From positions 310,001 to 374,000 of the forward strand of contig CAKZLK010000043.1 in assembly GCA_937125455.1 (NCBI GenBank): a stretch of 64,000 nt of DNA, read 5' to 3'. This DNA is from an uncultured Aequorivita sp. (GTDB taxonomy: Bacteria > Bacteroidota > Bacteroidia > Flavobacteriales > Flavobacteriaceae). Below the pieces are notes generated by a model. It ran no database searches. It saw only the letters and a list, made by a program, of their open reading frames with translations, and was not told where the DNA came from. The translations under genes were made by a program, and so were the position numbers. Below, piece after piece: positions 9,561 through 18,081 of this stretch (within the stretch, counting starts at the first letter, position 1; the number at the start of each line of letters is the position of its first letter).

Positions 9561-9679
9561 TAGAATTTTTTCAATTGGATAATATATAAGGACTTTATTT
9601 ATGCGCCATTTTGTCAGGTAAATTTCTTGGCAAAGTTATTGGCTTCACAAATCTTAAATTTTAAGACATAATTAACAGT

Positions 9680-10750
9680 ATGGATTTAGGAAATCAGTTT
9701 GAAATAGACTTTCTCCCTGTAGGAGAGGGAGAAAAAAGCGGGGATGCTATTGCTATGAGATTCGGCGATTTTAGCGAGGAAGGCAGACAGTTTGTGGTTG
9801 TCATTGATGGTGGTGATAAAGAGACAGGAAATAGATTAGTGAAGCATATTAGAGAGCACTACAATTCAGAAACAGTGGATTTAATTATCTCAACCCATCC
9901 TGACAGCGATCATACTTCAGGATTGAGAATCGTAATGGAAGAATTAAATGTGAAAGGATTATGGATGCACTTACCATGGGAACACTCAGACCGAATCTGC
10001 GATTTATTTACCGATGGCCGTATAACTGATGAAAGCTTAAAGAAACGGTTGAGAAAAGCATATCGCTATGCATATGAACTTGAGCAACTTGCTATTGAAT
10101 ACAAGGTGCCTATTACCGAACCCTTCGCTGGTAATGAAAGCAAATGGGGGATTTTTAAAATTTTAGGACCTCAGGAAGATTACTATCGAGAATTGCTAAC
10201 CGATTCTGCTAAGACTCCGGAAAAAAAAGAGGGTCTGCGAGGTGCTACAATATTTGAACAAGTAAAAACATTTGCGAAGTCTGTTGTTAATTGGGTTTCA
10301 GAAACCCTAGAACAAGGATTACTTGATGATTCAGGCGAAACTTCTCCAGAAAACAACTCAAGTGTCGTTACCTTATTTCAATTTGATGGTAAGAAAATTC
10401 TATTTACTAGTGATACTGGTATGCCAGCTCTGAATCGTGTGATTGAATATTGCGACTTAAATGGAATTGATTTATCTGACTTAAATTTGGTCCAAATACC
10501 CCATCACGGAGCAAAGCGAAATATATCTCCTGATATAGTAAAATCAATCAGTGCGTCAACTGCAATTGTATCAGCATCTAAAAATGCTCCGAAACACCCT
10601 TCTTACCAAGTAACTAATGAGTTTCATAGAAATGGTTCAAATGTAGCAACTACTGAAGGGTCTATATTCTGTTACCATAATAATGTTGCTTCACGCCCAG
10701 GTTATACATCATTCATCCCACTAGGTTTTAAACCAAAAGTACAAGAATAG
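9680..10750 (+). CDS. Metallo-beta-lactamase-fold hydrolase (ComEC-type MBL domain)
   Basis: This 356-residue protein is a stand-alone MBL-fold enzyme of the ComEC/internalisation-related type. The metal site motif HPDSDH (H73, D75, D77, H78) is followed by FTSDTG with D245 and IPHHGAKRN with H275/H276. An insertion between them (about 150-225) is probably a substrate-specific lid. No signal peptide or membrane segment is seen, so it is cytoplasmic. Members of this fold cut phosphodiesters or nucleic acids, but the substrate is unknown here. The stop is 1 bp before the start of a membrane protein gene, so the two are almost certainly co-expressed. The island context suggests a defence function, which is inference. 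Confidence 0.75.
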   Translation: MDLGNQFEIDFLPVGEGEKSGDAIAMRFGDFSEEGRQFVVVIDGGDKETGNRLVKHIREHYNSETVDLIISTHPDSDHTSGLRIVMEELNVKGLWMHLPWEHSDRICDLFTDGRITDESLKKRLRKAYRYAYELEQLAIEYKVPITEPFAGNESKWGIFKILGPQEDYYRELLTDSAKTPEKKEGLRGATIFEQVKTFAKSVVNWVSETLEQGLLDDSGETSPENNSSVVTLFQFDGKKILFTSDTGMPALNRVIEYCDLNGIDLSDLNLVQIPHHGAKRNISPDIVKSISASTAIVSASKNAPKHPSYQVTNEFHRNGSNVATTEGSIFCYHNNVASRPGYTSFIPLGFKPKVQE

Positions 10751-10751
10751 T

Positions 10752-11459
10752 ATGATTTCAAAATACAAATTAAACGCTAGAATATACCCCACACTTATAC
10801 TACTGCTACCAGTATTATTAATCGCCATTTATTTCTCTATAGATTATGAGAGTATCTACACTGCAATTGGAGGATTAGGACTATTTGCGCTTTTACAATT
10901 CGTTTTAAGTGAAGTTGGTAGGGATCGAGGCAAGAAGGCAGAAACAAAACTTTGGGAGGAATGGGGTGGTACTCCTAGTGCCCAAATCTTACGTCATTCG
11001 GATCAGATAATTGATCCACATACAACGAGTCGCCTCCATAAAAAACTTTTTGAAAGTACAGGTATTGGTTTTGAAGATATGTCTGAATTAGAAGTTTCTG
11101 ATCCTAAAAATGCAGATACTATATATGCAGCTTGGTGTGGGCACCTTCGTGAGGCAACAAGAGATACTTCGAAACATAGACTACTCTTTCAAGAAAATAT
11201 TAGTTACGGATTTCGTAGAAACCTATGGGGGTTGAAAAAACCAGCAATAATTCTCATTGCAATAACAGCCTCTACAATTGCTTTTGCTGAATATCTACAA
11301 ATTCAATCAAATGGAAATCTGCCCTCACTTATAAGTGCTCTTTGTTTCATCGGTCTTCTGTTAATCCTTTTATTCTGGTTACTAATCATAAAGAAATCTT
11401 GGATAAAATCTGTTGCATTTGCTTATGCTGAAAGATTAACCAGATCAATAAACTCTTAA
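10752..11459 (+). CDS. Four-helix membrane protein paired with the MBL hydrolase
   Basis: The 235-residue protein has two hydrophobic helices near the N-terminus (about 12-30 and 35-53), a soluble middle of about 110 residues, and two more helices (about 162-182 and 190-214). The soluble part carries a WEEWGGTP segment and a run of conserved-looking histidines and acidic residues. No known family was recognised. It begins 1 bp after the MBL gene. A membrane effector or membrane anchor for the hydrolase is the simplest reading. Confidence 0.6.
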   Translation: MISKYKLNARIYPTLILLLPVLLIAIYFSIDYESIYTAIGGLGLFALLQFVLSEVGRDRGKKAETKLWEEWGGTPSAQILRHSDQIIDPHTTSRLHKKLFESTGIGFEDMSELEVSDPKNADTIYAAWCGHLREATRDTSKHRLLFQENISYGFRRNLWGLKKPAIILIAITASTIAFAEYLQIQSNGNLPSLISALCFIGLLLILLFWLLIIKKSWIKSVAFAYAERLTRSINS

Positions 11460-11494
11460 TAATTTTCATTAACTCATTAGATTTACCGGTTCTG

Positions 11495-11528
11495 CTTCGA
11501 TAAGAATTGAGCCCTTCTTCTATCGAAG
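11495..11528. repeat. Near-perfect inverted repeat
   Basis: CTTCGATAAGAA (11495-11506) pairs with TTCTATCGAAG (11518-11528) with one unpaired base. No T-run follows on either strand, so it is not a clean terminator. It lies 36 bp beyond the membrane protein gene. Next to it on the minus strand is a 29-codon open trace (MYNPETGELIFIDED...), possibly a gene remnant. Confidence 0.45.
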
Positions 11529-11680
11529 GTTGAGATTTAAGGATAGTCGTTCAGGTATCGTGTAATCTTCATCAATAAAAATCAATTCTCCTGTTTCTGG
11601 GTTATACATACTATGGTTAAGGTATCTAGGGTTACTGATTATCTAGATTCCTCTCAACAATGTATCGTTATTTAAAATAT

Positions 11681-13318
11681 TTAGGGATCGTGGTCGGGAT
11701 AGAGAAGCTCATCCAATTTTGGAACATACTCATATTTATGATCTACAAAATTGCACCACTCCCTAAGCTCTTCATTACTTAAAGATGTCCGATCGAGCAA
11801 GGTCGTCCATTCATTAGCGATAACAAAGTCATAATTATCCGAGTGGAGAATATGTTGTGGGGAAGTTCGTGAGGTGTCCCGAGAATGGCAGCATTTTGAT
11901 GAATTCGATACTTTTAGCAACTCTTTAAAGGGAGAACGTAGTGAAAAATATAGAGATTTTTCAGAAACAGCAAAGTTCGAGGTTACTATTTCCAGTAATT
12001 TTCGTTTTTCTGTTTTATTTCCTGATTCATACGTATTTAAAAGGGATTTAGAAAGTTCGAGGAAATTTGTAATTTTCTCAGAAAACGACTGTTTTGGATT
12101 GGAAAGTTGCATTAATGATTGATCTAAAGAATGAATTGAATCTACAAGAGAATTCTTTTTCTTTTGATAATCTTCGGCACTTAAGAGATTCTCTAAGTAA
12201 GCTTCCAATAGTTTGTCCTCTTTGATTCTGAGTTTTCCAATATCTAGTTTTATTTGCTGGCGGATATTATCTGTTGACTCTTCTTTGAGAAAGTCGTCCT
12301 CAAGAATTATTTCCTCCACTTGTTTTTCTTCATTTGGATTGAGGGAAATAAATTTGATGGTATTTATAACGGATTTTTCTATAAAATCTTCTCGTCTTGA
12401 TTTTGTAGGACATCCTTTAGTCGCACAGCGGTAATAGACCATTCCTTTCTGATTTTCTCCCGACATAAAGTAGTCGCAGAGCTTACATTTAATTCGCTTT
12501 CTAAAGGTATAATCGTGTATTATACCTTTATGCTGAATCCTTCCTGTGAGTACTTCTTGCACTCTATGAAAAATATTTTTGGGTACAATTGCCTCGTGAA
12601 TTCCCGAAAAGAGTTTCCCATTCACTTCCATTAAACCTATATAAAAAGGATTCTTTAATAGTCGCAAGAGAGAATTTTTGTTGACGATATTTCCTTTAAA
12701 GTTTCTTAAGCCCTTTTCATACATTACTTTAGAAAGCATTTTTGCGTTATATTCTCCAGAAGCATAGAGCTTGAATAATTCTTGTACCAATTCATATTTT
12801 TTTGGGTCTTTGGTTTTGACTTTTCCTTTCCCCGTATTTAAATACCCAATGGGTGCACAAAAGGGATATAGTCCCTGATTCAATCTCCCGTAAATTCCTT
12901 TGATAGTTTCTTGTCTTAAGTTGCGCACATAATCCGAAGCCATCACTGCTTGAATATCTGCCGATAATCGCCCCCCACGTTCCGTCATATCCAAGCTTTC
13001 GTGTGCAAAATGGACTTGGATGCCATTATCAATTAAATCTCCCACTGCGGCCCAATCGTGAAGGTTTCGGGCGCTACGATCGATCTTATGCATAATGACT
13101 CCTTGAGATTTGCCATCTTTCAAAAGATTCATCATATCCGTGAATTTAGGTCGACCTTTTTTTGCCGCTGTTTGCGTTTCTTCAAACCATTTAATAATAT
13201 TGAGACGGTTCTTTGTGGCGTATTCAATGATTGAGCGTTCTTGCTCTGATAAAGATGCCCCATCTACTTGTTTTGTATCCGATACCCGTATATATCCAAA
13301 TACGTCATTTTTTCTCAT
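11681..13318 (-). CDS. Large serine recombinase (site-specific integrase)
   Basis: The 545-residue protein has a resolvase/invertase catalytic domain (residues 5-150) starting YIRVSDTKQ, where S13 is the expected nucleophile. Further motifs are KIDRSARN and a helix with YVRNLRQETIKGI. A recombinase domain follows, with PFYIGLMEVNG, then a zinc ribbon (CKLCDYF...RCATKGC) and a coiled coil (about 360-440). Such enzymes integrate and excise elements at short att sites. The last 75 residues (after about 470) look unlike the family and could be read from target-site DNA. A 55-residue gene precedes it, and a VirD4/HerA-like ATPase is transcribed divergently. Confidence 0.85.
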   Translation of the reverse strand: MRKNDVFGYIRVSDTKQVDGASLSEQERSIIEYATKNRLNIIKWFEETQTAAKKGRPKFTDMMNLLKDGKSQGVIMHKIDRSARNLHDWAAVGDLIDNGIQVHFAHESLDMTERGGRLSADIQAVMASDYVRNLRQETIKGIYGRLNQGLYPFCAPIGYLNTGKGKVKTKDPKKYELVQELFKLYASGEYNAKMLSKVMYEKGLRNFKGNIVNKNSLLRLLKNPFYIGLMEVNGKLFSGIHEAIVPKNIFHRVQEVLTGRIQHKGIIHDYTFRKRIKCKLCDYFMSGENQKGMVYYRCATKGCPTKSRREDFIEKSVINTIKFISLNPNEEKQVEEIILEDDFLKEESTDNIRQQIKLDIGKLRIKEDKLLEAYLENLLSAEDYQKKKNSLVDSIHSLDQSLMQLSNPKQSFSEKITNFLELSKSLLNTYESGNKTEKRKLLEIVTSNFAVSEKSLYFSLRSPFKELLKVSNSSKCCHSRDTSRTSPQHILHSDNYDFVIANEWTTLLDRTSLSNEELREWCNFVDHKYEYVPKLDELLYPDHDP

Positions 13319-13381
13319 AATTCTTTATTGCTTAATTCGAATAATCTCTATTTATCATGCTTACTTGGAAATCAAAAGGTG

Positions 13382-13549
13382 TCAAGCGGATGAATCTTTT
13401 TCAGATTGAATTCTTCGTTGCATATCTCTCACTAATTCTAAGTAGGCATAAAAGTTTTGTTCGGCTTCAATAATTTCTTCTTGGTTTTTTCCTTGCATTA
13501 AGTTGCTGACAAAGGTTCTTAATTTTGATTGTTCTCTTTTATTGCTCAT
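13382..13549 (-). CDS. Small hypothetical protein upstream of the serine recombinase
   Basis: A 55-codon frame starts at ATG 13549-13547 and ends at TGA 13384-13382. The product is highly charged and helical, beginning MSNKREQSKLRTFVSNLMQG, with QEEIIEAEQNFYAYLELV following. It resembles a small DNA-binding or accessory protein. It is followed after 63 bp by the recombinase gene, probably in one transcript. No family was recognised. Confidence 0.5.
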   Translation of the reverse strand: MSNKREQSKLRTFVSNLMQGKNQEEIIEAEQNFYAYLELVRDMQRRIQSEKDSSA

Positions 13550-13588
13550 AGAACATCAAGAATACTATTGGACTGAAGACAAAAAAAG

Positions 13589-14821
13589 GTGTCACAGTAT
13601 ATGCCACACCTAGATTGTATTTTCGATGCGAGTCATACTACTCGCATTATGAAATTTCGCAATCCCGAAATCAGCTATTTTGCCAAAACAAATTTTCGTT
13701 CTGACGGAAAGGTTTTTGGGATATTCCAAAAGGATCGTTTGATGCATACGTATATTTTAGGAAAGACCGGTGCTGGTAAAACAAACCTTCTCACAGCCCT
13801 CATTCTCCAAGACATCCTTCACGGGAGAGGATGTGCTGTTTTTGATGTACACGGTGACCTTTTGAATAACATTCTTAATAATATTACTGATGATAGAGTA
13901 AAAGATGTTATTCACTTAGATATTGCAAACCCACTCTTAACATATCGGTATAACCCCTTAAAAAAGGTAAGTGAAGAAAAAAAATCCCTTGTAGTTGGAG
14001 GATTACTCGATGCTTTTCATAAGCTATGGCGTGGAGCTTGGGGCGTAAAACTTGAACATATCTTACGGTACATTCTGCTTACGCTGTTATCACTTCCAAA
14101 ATCTGACCTCAGCGACATACCAAGAATTATTCACGATAGTAATTTTAGGGAACGGTGTGTAAGAATGGTTGATAATGAAGAAATCATTCGGTTTTGGAAA
14201 AGTGAATTCCCAAAATACACCAAAAACGATATCGTTCCCATTCTCAACAAAGTCGGAGCATTTCTAGCGCACCCATCTATTAAAAGATTTTTAATAACCA
14301 ACGAAAAAGACATTTCATTAAGACAGTGTATAGACCAATCCAAAATACTGTTGATTGATATTAGTAAGGGACGAATAGGTATAGATGCTTCTCACCTCAT
14401 TGGCTCTATTCTCATAACGTCTTTTGCCAATGCTTCCTTTACGCGGATTGATACCGAGGAAACGAAACGTGTTCCATTCCACATTTTTTTGGATGAGTTT
14501 CAAAATTACACCTCACCAAGTATTTCAGGAATATTAAGCGAGCTTCGAAAATTCAAAATTTCTTTAACCCTTGCTAATCAATATCTGTATCAGCTTGATA
14601 CGGATATTAAAAATGCCGTTCTGGGAAACGTTGGAACAATCATCGCCTTTAGAACGGGTCAGGCTGATGCCAAATATCTGGCACAAGAATTCTACCCAAT
14701 ATTTGAAACTTCAGACTTTACCAGTCTTGATAATTATGAGATTTATTTGAAGTTGATGATTTCAGGAAAACCGAGCAGACCATTTTCAGCCAGCACCATT
14801 CCATATCACAAAGTTCTGTGA
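13589..14821 (+). CDS. VirD4/HerA-like ATPase (short form)
   Basis: This 410-residue P-loop ATPase has Walker A GKTGAGKT (58-65) and a conserved FDVHGDLL segment after strand 2. Walker B is FLDEFQNY (D302/E303), followed by a sensor-like region with QYLYQLD. The pattern fits the DUF87/HerA and VirD4-TraG family of hexameric DNA pumps. It lacks the N-terminal membrane part of true coupling proteins. The frame opens with GTG at 13589 and an ATG follows at 13601; either may be used. It is closely related in motif order to the 995-residue ATPase at 38168, and both sit beside a serine recombinase. The likely role is DNA movement or processing for the element. Confidence 0.75.
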   Translation: MSQYMPHLDCIFDASHTTRIMKFRNPEISYFAKTNFRSDGKVFGIFQKDRLMHTYILGKTGAGKTNLLTALILQDILHGRGCAVFDVHGDLLNNILNNITDDRVKDVIHLDIANPLLTYRYNPLKKVSEEKKSLVVGGLLDAFHKLWRGAWGVKLEHILRYILLTLLSLPKSDLSDIPRIIHDSNFRERCVRMVDNEEIIRFWKSEFPKYTKNDIVPILNKVGAFLAHPSIKRFLITNEKDISLRQCIDQSKILLIDISKGRIGIDASHLIGSILITSFANASFTRIDTEETKRVPFHIFLDEFQNYTSPSISGILSELRKFKISLTLANQYLYQLDTDIKNAVLGNVGTIIAFRTGQADAKYLAQEFYPIFETSDFTSLDNYEIYLKLMISGKPSRPFSASTIPYHKVL

Positions 14822-14904
14822 CATAGATGGAGCATACAACGACGTACCTTTTTTGGTTTTGAGGATTCTGTAATACTGCTGTTGAAACCACAATTCAATA
14901 CATT

Positions 14905-15363
14905 ATGAAAACACAACAGAATCTTTGTATTTGCCACGAAGTACAGATACATTATAAGCGTCCACTCTTTGAAACACAGCAAAAAATATCATCTTCGGAA
15001 TCAGTCGATGCGCTCTTGCGGGAATTTATTGATTTGGAACGTATCGACCATAAGGAATTCTTTTGGCTCATTCTCCTTAACAATAGCAACTACGTCATTG
15101 GGATGAGCGAAATCGGAGTGGGAAACACTACGGGAGTATGCGTAAACTTTAAAGAAATTTTCCAGTTGGCAATCCTTACCAATGCAACAGGCATTATCGT
15201 AGCCCACAACCATCCGAGCGGAAACCTGAAGGCATCCACATCGGATCTTCAGATCACCCAAAAACTGAAAGAATCAACCAAGCTTTTGGATATCATATTA
15301 CTCGACCATTTAATCATTACCTCAGAAGGTTTTCTCTCCCTATCGGATAATGGGGAACTATAG
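14905..15363 (+). CDS. RadC-like JAB domain protein
   Basis: This 152-residue protein is essentially a JAB/MPN domain of the RadC type. The JAMM metal motif is AHNHPSGN...SD with H101, H103 and D114. The N-terminal helix-hairpin-helix part of chromosomal RadC is absent, as is usual for copies on plasmids, phages and integrative elements in Bacteroidota. The biochemical role of these short RadC proteins is not settled. It starts an apparent rightward accessory operon, with a methylase gene 14 bp downstream. Confidence 0.85.
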   Translation: MKTQQNLCICHEVQIHYKRPLFETQQKISSSESVDALLREFIDLERIDHKEFFWLILLNNSNYVIGMSEIGVGNTTGVCVNFKEIFQLAILTNATGIIVAHNHPSGNLKASTSDLQITQKLKESTKLLDIILLDHLIITSEGFLSLSDNGEL

Positions 15364-15377
15364 CCTTTTAATTACCT

Positions 15378-16172
15378 ATGCCCAAGACCCCCATCACCTA
15401 CTACGGAGGAAAACTAAATATGCTCAAACATATCCTTCCAAATATTCCAGAGCATACCATTTATACAGAATCATTCTTTGGTGGTGGTGCGGTGTTTTTT
15501 GCAAAAGAGCCATCGGAATCTGAAATTATTAATGATGCCAATGCGATGGTGGTAAATTTTTTTGAAGTCTGTACCACAGATTTTGAAAGTCTGAGGATGA
15601 AAATTGAAGCAACCCTCTTCTCAAGGGCAACCTATTCAGTTGCTTATGCAATGTACCGAATGCCCCATTTGTTTGATAAAATCCAACAGGCGTGGGCATT
15701 TTATGTTGCAACGAATATGGGATTTGGGTGTCGGATTGGTTCGTGGGGATTTGATAAGTATGGAAAGCGATTAAAAGCATTTCAGAATAAGAAAATGCTA
15801 TTCGATGGAACAATTTTCAAACGTCTCTTACAAGCACAGATTGAACATAACGATGCGTGCAAGATCATTGAAACCTACGATACCAAGGATACCTTCCATT
15901 ACGTTGACCCGCCATATATCAATACCAATCAAGGTCACTATCAGGGATATAGTGAGGCAGATTATAAACGTCTATTAACTATTCTCTCACTGGTAAAAGG
16001 AAAATTTCTTTTAAGCAGTTTTCCTTCTGAAATTCTCGACAGCTTTATCAAAAAATTTGGTTGGCATACTCTTGAATTTTCTAAACCATTGACGGCTAAT
16101 AAAGCCACGCTTGGAAAAGCAAGAACAAGCCGAAAGACGGAAGTTCTTACGGCAAACTATCCATTAATTTAA
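15378..16172 (+). CDS. D12-class DNA adenine N6-methyltransferase
   Basis: The 264-residue protein has the Dam/D12-class layout. The N-terminal SAM motif YYGGK (8-12) is followed by FFGGGAVFF, a target-recognition middle region, and the catalytic DPPY (177-180). It transfers a methyl group to adenine N6. There is no adjacent restriction nuclease, so it is an orphan methylase. A role in protecting the element from restriction, or in marking its DNA, is inferred. It lies between RadC and several small hypothetical genes. Confidence 0.85.
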   Translation: MPKTPITYYGGKLNMLKHILPNIPEHTIYTESFFGGGAVFFAKEPSESEIINDANAMVVNFFEVCTTDFESLRMKIEATLFSRATYSVAYAMYRMPHLFDKIQQAWAFYVATNMGFGCRIGSWGFDKYGKRLKAFQNKKMLFDGTIFKRLLQAQIEHNDACKIIETYDTKDTFHYVDPPYINTNQGHYQGYSEADYKRLLTILSLVKGKFLLSSFPSEILDSFIKKFGWHTLEFSKPLTANKATLGKARTSRKTEVLTANYPLI

Positions 16173-16190
16173 CCTTTAAAATTAAATATT

Positions 16191-16400
16191 ATGAAAAAAG
16201 TAATAGACAAATCGGTCAATCTCGATTTGGTTGGCCACAACGGAAATGCATTCGCAATTATGGGTGTATTCCAAAGACAAGCCAGAAAAGAGGGCTGGAC
16301 GCAGGAAGAAATTGATATGGTGCTTGAAGAGGCTAAAAGTGGGGATTATAACCACTTACTCGCTACAATAATGAACCATTGTGAACCCGAGGAATTATGA
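16191..16400 (+). CDS. Small hypothetical protein (69 residues)
   Basis: A 69-residue soluble protein with the helical segment FQRQARKEGWTQEEIDMVLE and an acidic C-terminus. Similar small proteins are frequent beside RadC and methylase genes in flavobacterial mobile DNA. The function is unknown. It overlaps the next gene by 4 bp. Confidence 0.65.
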   Translation: MKKVIDKSVNLDLVGHNGNAFAIMGVFQRQARKEGWTQEEIDMVLEEAKSGDYNHLLATIMNHCEPEEL

Positions 16401-16999
16401 ATATCAAGCAAAGAAAACTCGTCCTGCACTTCCTGCAACAATTACGGGATGGGTTGGTAAAAGAAAGAAATCAAGATATTAACGAACTATTCAACGAATT
16501 TTTTAACCGTGATGAACTCATTGATATTCTGGAGCATTCTTTTGCTGTTCAAGACCTTGAGGAGCATCAAATTGAAACTCTGGATAACGAAAATCTTTTA
16601 GAACTTATAGGTGAGGATTATTATATCCTCTCGTATCTGATAGAAAAGATAGAGGCAGGTATTACATCTGTTCCAAAAAAAAGTCAGTCCGAAATACATA
16701 ATTTCTTTGACCAGATCCAAATTGATCCCCACTATCTGCGGGACAAACCTGTAGAGGAGTGGGACGAGTATGATACGAGCAACTATTACTCCATATTATT
16801 TAAACACGGAAAGACAAAACGTGTCTTTGCCATTTTTACCTCTGATGTGAAATCGGAGGACAAGTATGTGGTAACGACCAAGCCCTCTTATTTCTTTGAT
16901 ACCAAAGAGGAAGCTAAAAAGGAAATTGATAACATTATCGTCGAAAACAAATTTTCCAGAGAAGATCTGGTGATTCATAGCCTTTGGCAGATAACTTAA
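16397..16999 (+). CDS. Hypothetical protein (200 residues)
   Basis: A soluble, acidic 200-residue protein overlapping the upstream small gene by 4 bp. The N-terminal half is helical (NIKQRKLVLHFLQQLRDGL and NRDELIDILEHSF). The C-terminal 70 residues look like a compact alpha/beta domain (KRVFAIFTSD...YFFDTKEEAKKEIDNI). No known family or catalytic motif was recognised. Confidence 0.65.
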   Translation: MNIKQRKLVLHFLQQLRDGLVKERNQDINELFNEFFNRDELIDILEHSFAVQDLEEHQIETLDNENLLELIGEDYYILSYLIEKIEAGITSVPKKSQSEIHNFFDQIQIDPHYLRDKPVEEWDEYDTSNYYSILFKHGKTKRVFAIFTSDVKSEDKYVVTTKPSYFFDTKEEAKKEIDNIIVENKFSREDLVIHSLWQIT

Positions 17000-17030
17000 A
17001 ACTGAATATTAACTTTAAATTTTAGAAACT

Positions 17031-17546
17031 ATGAACAATGCAAGTATTGTTGATGTTCTCATTGAGAACATCAAAACAGACCAAGGGCTGTTGGAAACAA
17101 CAGAGACCAAAATCAGTGAAGCCAAAGAAGAAAAGCGGGCTATTGCTGATAGACTGAAGGACTATAGGAGGGATGTCTCTGTATTGCTGAAATACGCAGA
17201 TGACCAGCACCGTAAACAGATTGAGGAACTCGGTTTCAACTTTTCGGAATCGGAACAGGGGCTGAACCCCGTTGCCCAAACAGCACTGGACCTTATCCTT
17301 GCCGCAAAGGGCAACCAGATGACGAACGAGAAACTGTATAACGCATACGCGAATACCTTTAAGAAAAAGGAGGATGCGTTCAATTACACCGAGTTCAATA
17401 TCAAGACCCGTTCTCTTTTCAACACGCAACGGTTGTTGCGCAAGAAAGGCAAGGATCCTAAATCATCAAGGGATGATGTTATTTCCTTAAACGGTCGGGT
17501 AATGAAAAAAGAAGTTCCCGCTATTGAGGAATCTAAAAGCAAATAA
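17031..17546 (+). CDS. Hypothetical coiled-coil protein
   Basis: The 171-residue protein begins with about 50 residues of heptad-like coiled coil (LLETTETKISEAKEEKRAIADRL as the core). A region with NEKLYNAYANTFKKKEDAF and NIKTRSLFNTQRLLRKKGKD could be a winged-helix or other basic DNA-binding module. Its codon use is richer in G and C than the genes before 16999, which hints at separate ancestry. It is co-directional with the next gene, 4 bp before its start. Confidence 0.6.
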   Translation: MNNASIVDVLIENIKTDQGLLETTETKISEAKEEKRAIADRLKDYRRDVSVLLKYADDQHRKQIEELGFNFSESEQGLNPVAQTALDLILAAKGNQMTNEKLYNAYANTFKKKEDAFNYTEFNIKTRSLFNTQRLLRKKGKDPKSSRDDVISLNGRVMKKEVPAIEESKSK

Positions 17547-17550
17547 TTAT

Positions 17551-17979
17551 ATGGACACCTTTTTAGATTTGTTTAACGATAGACAGAAAGCTATTGACCA
17601 CGCATTGTGGCTCAACTTCAAGTACCGTATCGCCAATATCAAGTTCGGGGTCATTCACGGCCCCGAAAATGATTGGGCGGTATGTGAAAAAGCTACTGCC
17701 GATGAAATGGGACAAACTTTTTTGAATGTAATGCCAGATGACCATTCCACAATGAGCTATCGTGACATCCGACACATTAGGATGGATCGGGAGCCACTTC
17801 TACATTGGGAAGCCATTACAGGAATGTTCTCAGTTGCCGATGGTGAGATACTTCGGTATTTATTGTACGCTAAAATCCCGATTGAGAAGTTCATTCGATA
17901 TGAACTTGCTTCTCGTGGATATGACAAGAGCCACCGCTGGTGTGGTTTTGATAAAGCCGAGGAGATTTGGCTAAAATGA
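17551..17979 (+). CDS. Hypothetical protein (142 residues)
   Basis: I place the start at ATG 17551 (MDTFLDLFNDRQKAIDHA), nine codons inside the longest frame, because that frame overlaps the end of the upstream gene. The product is a soluble alpha/beta protein with no recognised motif. It closes the accessory operon and is followed by an intrinsic terminator 14 bp after its stop. Confidence 0.6.
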   Translation: MDTFLDLFNDRQKAIDHALWLNFKYRIANIKFGVIHGPENDWAVCEKATADEMGQTFLNVMPDDHSTMSYRDIRHIRMDREPLLHWEAITGMFSVADGEILRYLLYAKIPIEKFIRYELASRGYDKSHRWCGFDKAEEIWLK

Positions 17980-17992
17980 CAATTGAAATACA

Positions 17993-18018
17993 TAAGCATC
18001 CAAATATTGGATGCTTTT
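17993..18018 (+). terminator. Intrinsic terminator of the accessory operon
   Basis: AGCATCCAA and TTGGATGCT form a 9-bp stem with a 3-base loop, followed by TTTTTT. It sits just after the stop of the 142-residue protein gene. Confidence 0.8.
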
Positions 18019-18081
18019 TTACGTGAATGTGAAAATCGTAATTAAAGCCTATTTTAAAACGGAATCCTCGATATGTAATGG

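Noticed and set aside
11874-12434. Plus-strand open frames antisense to the serine recombinase
   Set aside because: They mirror the recombinase coding strand and are rich in serine and phenylalanine, as expected of antisense reading.
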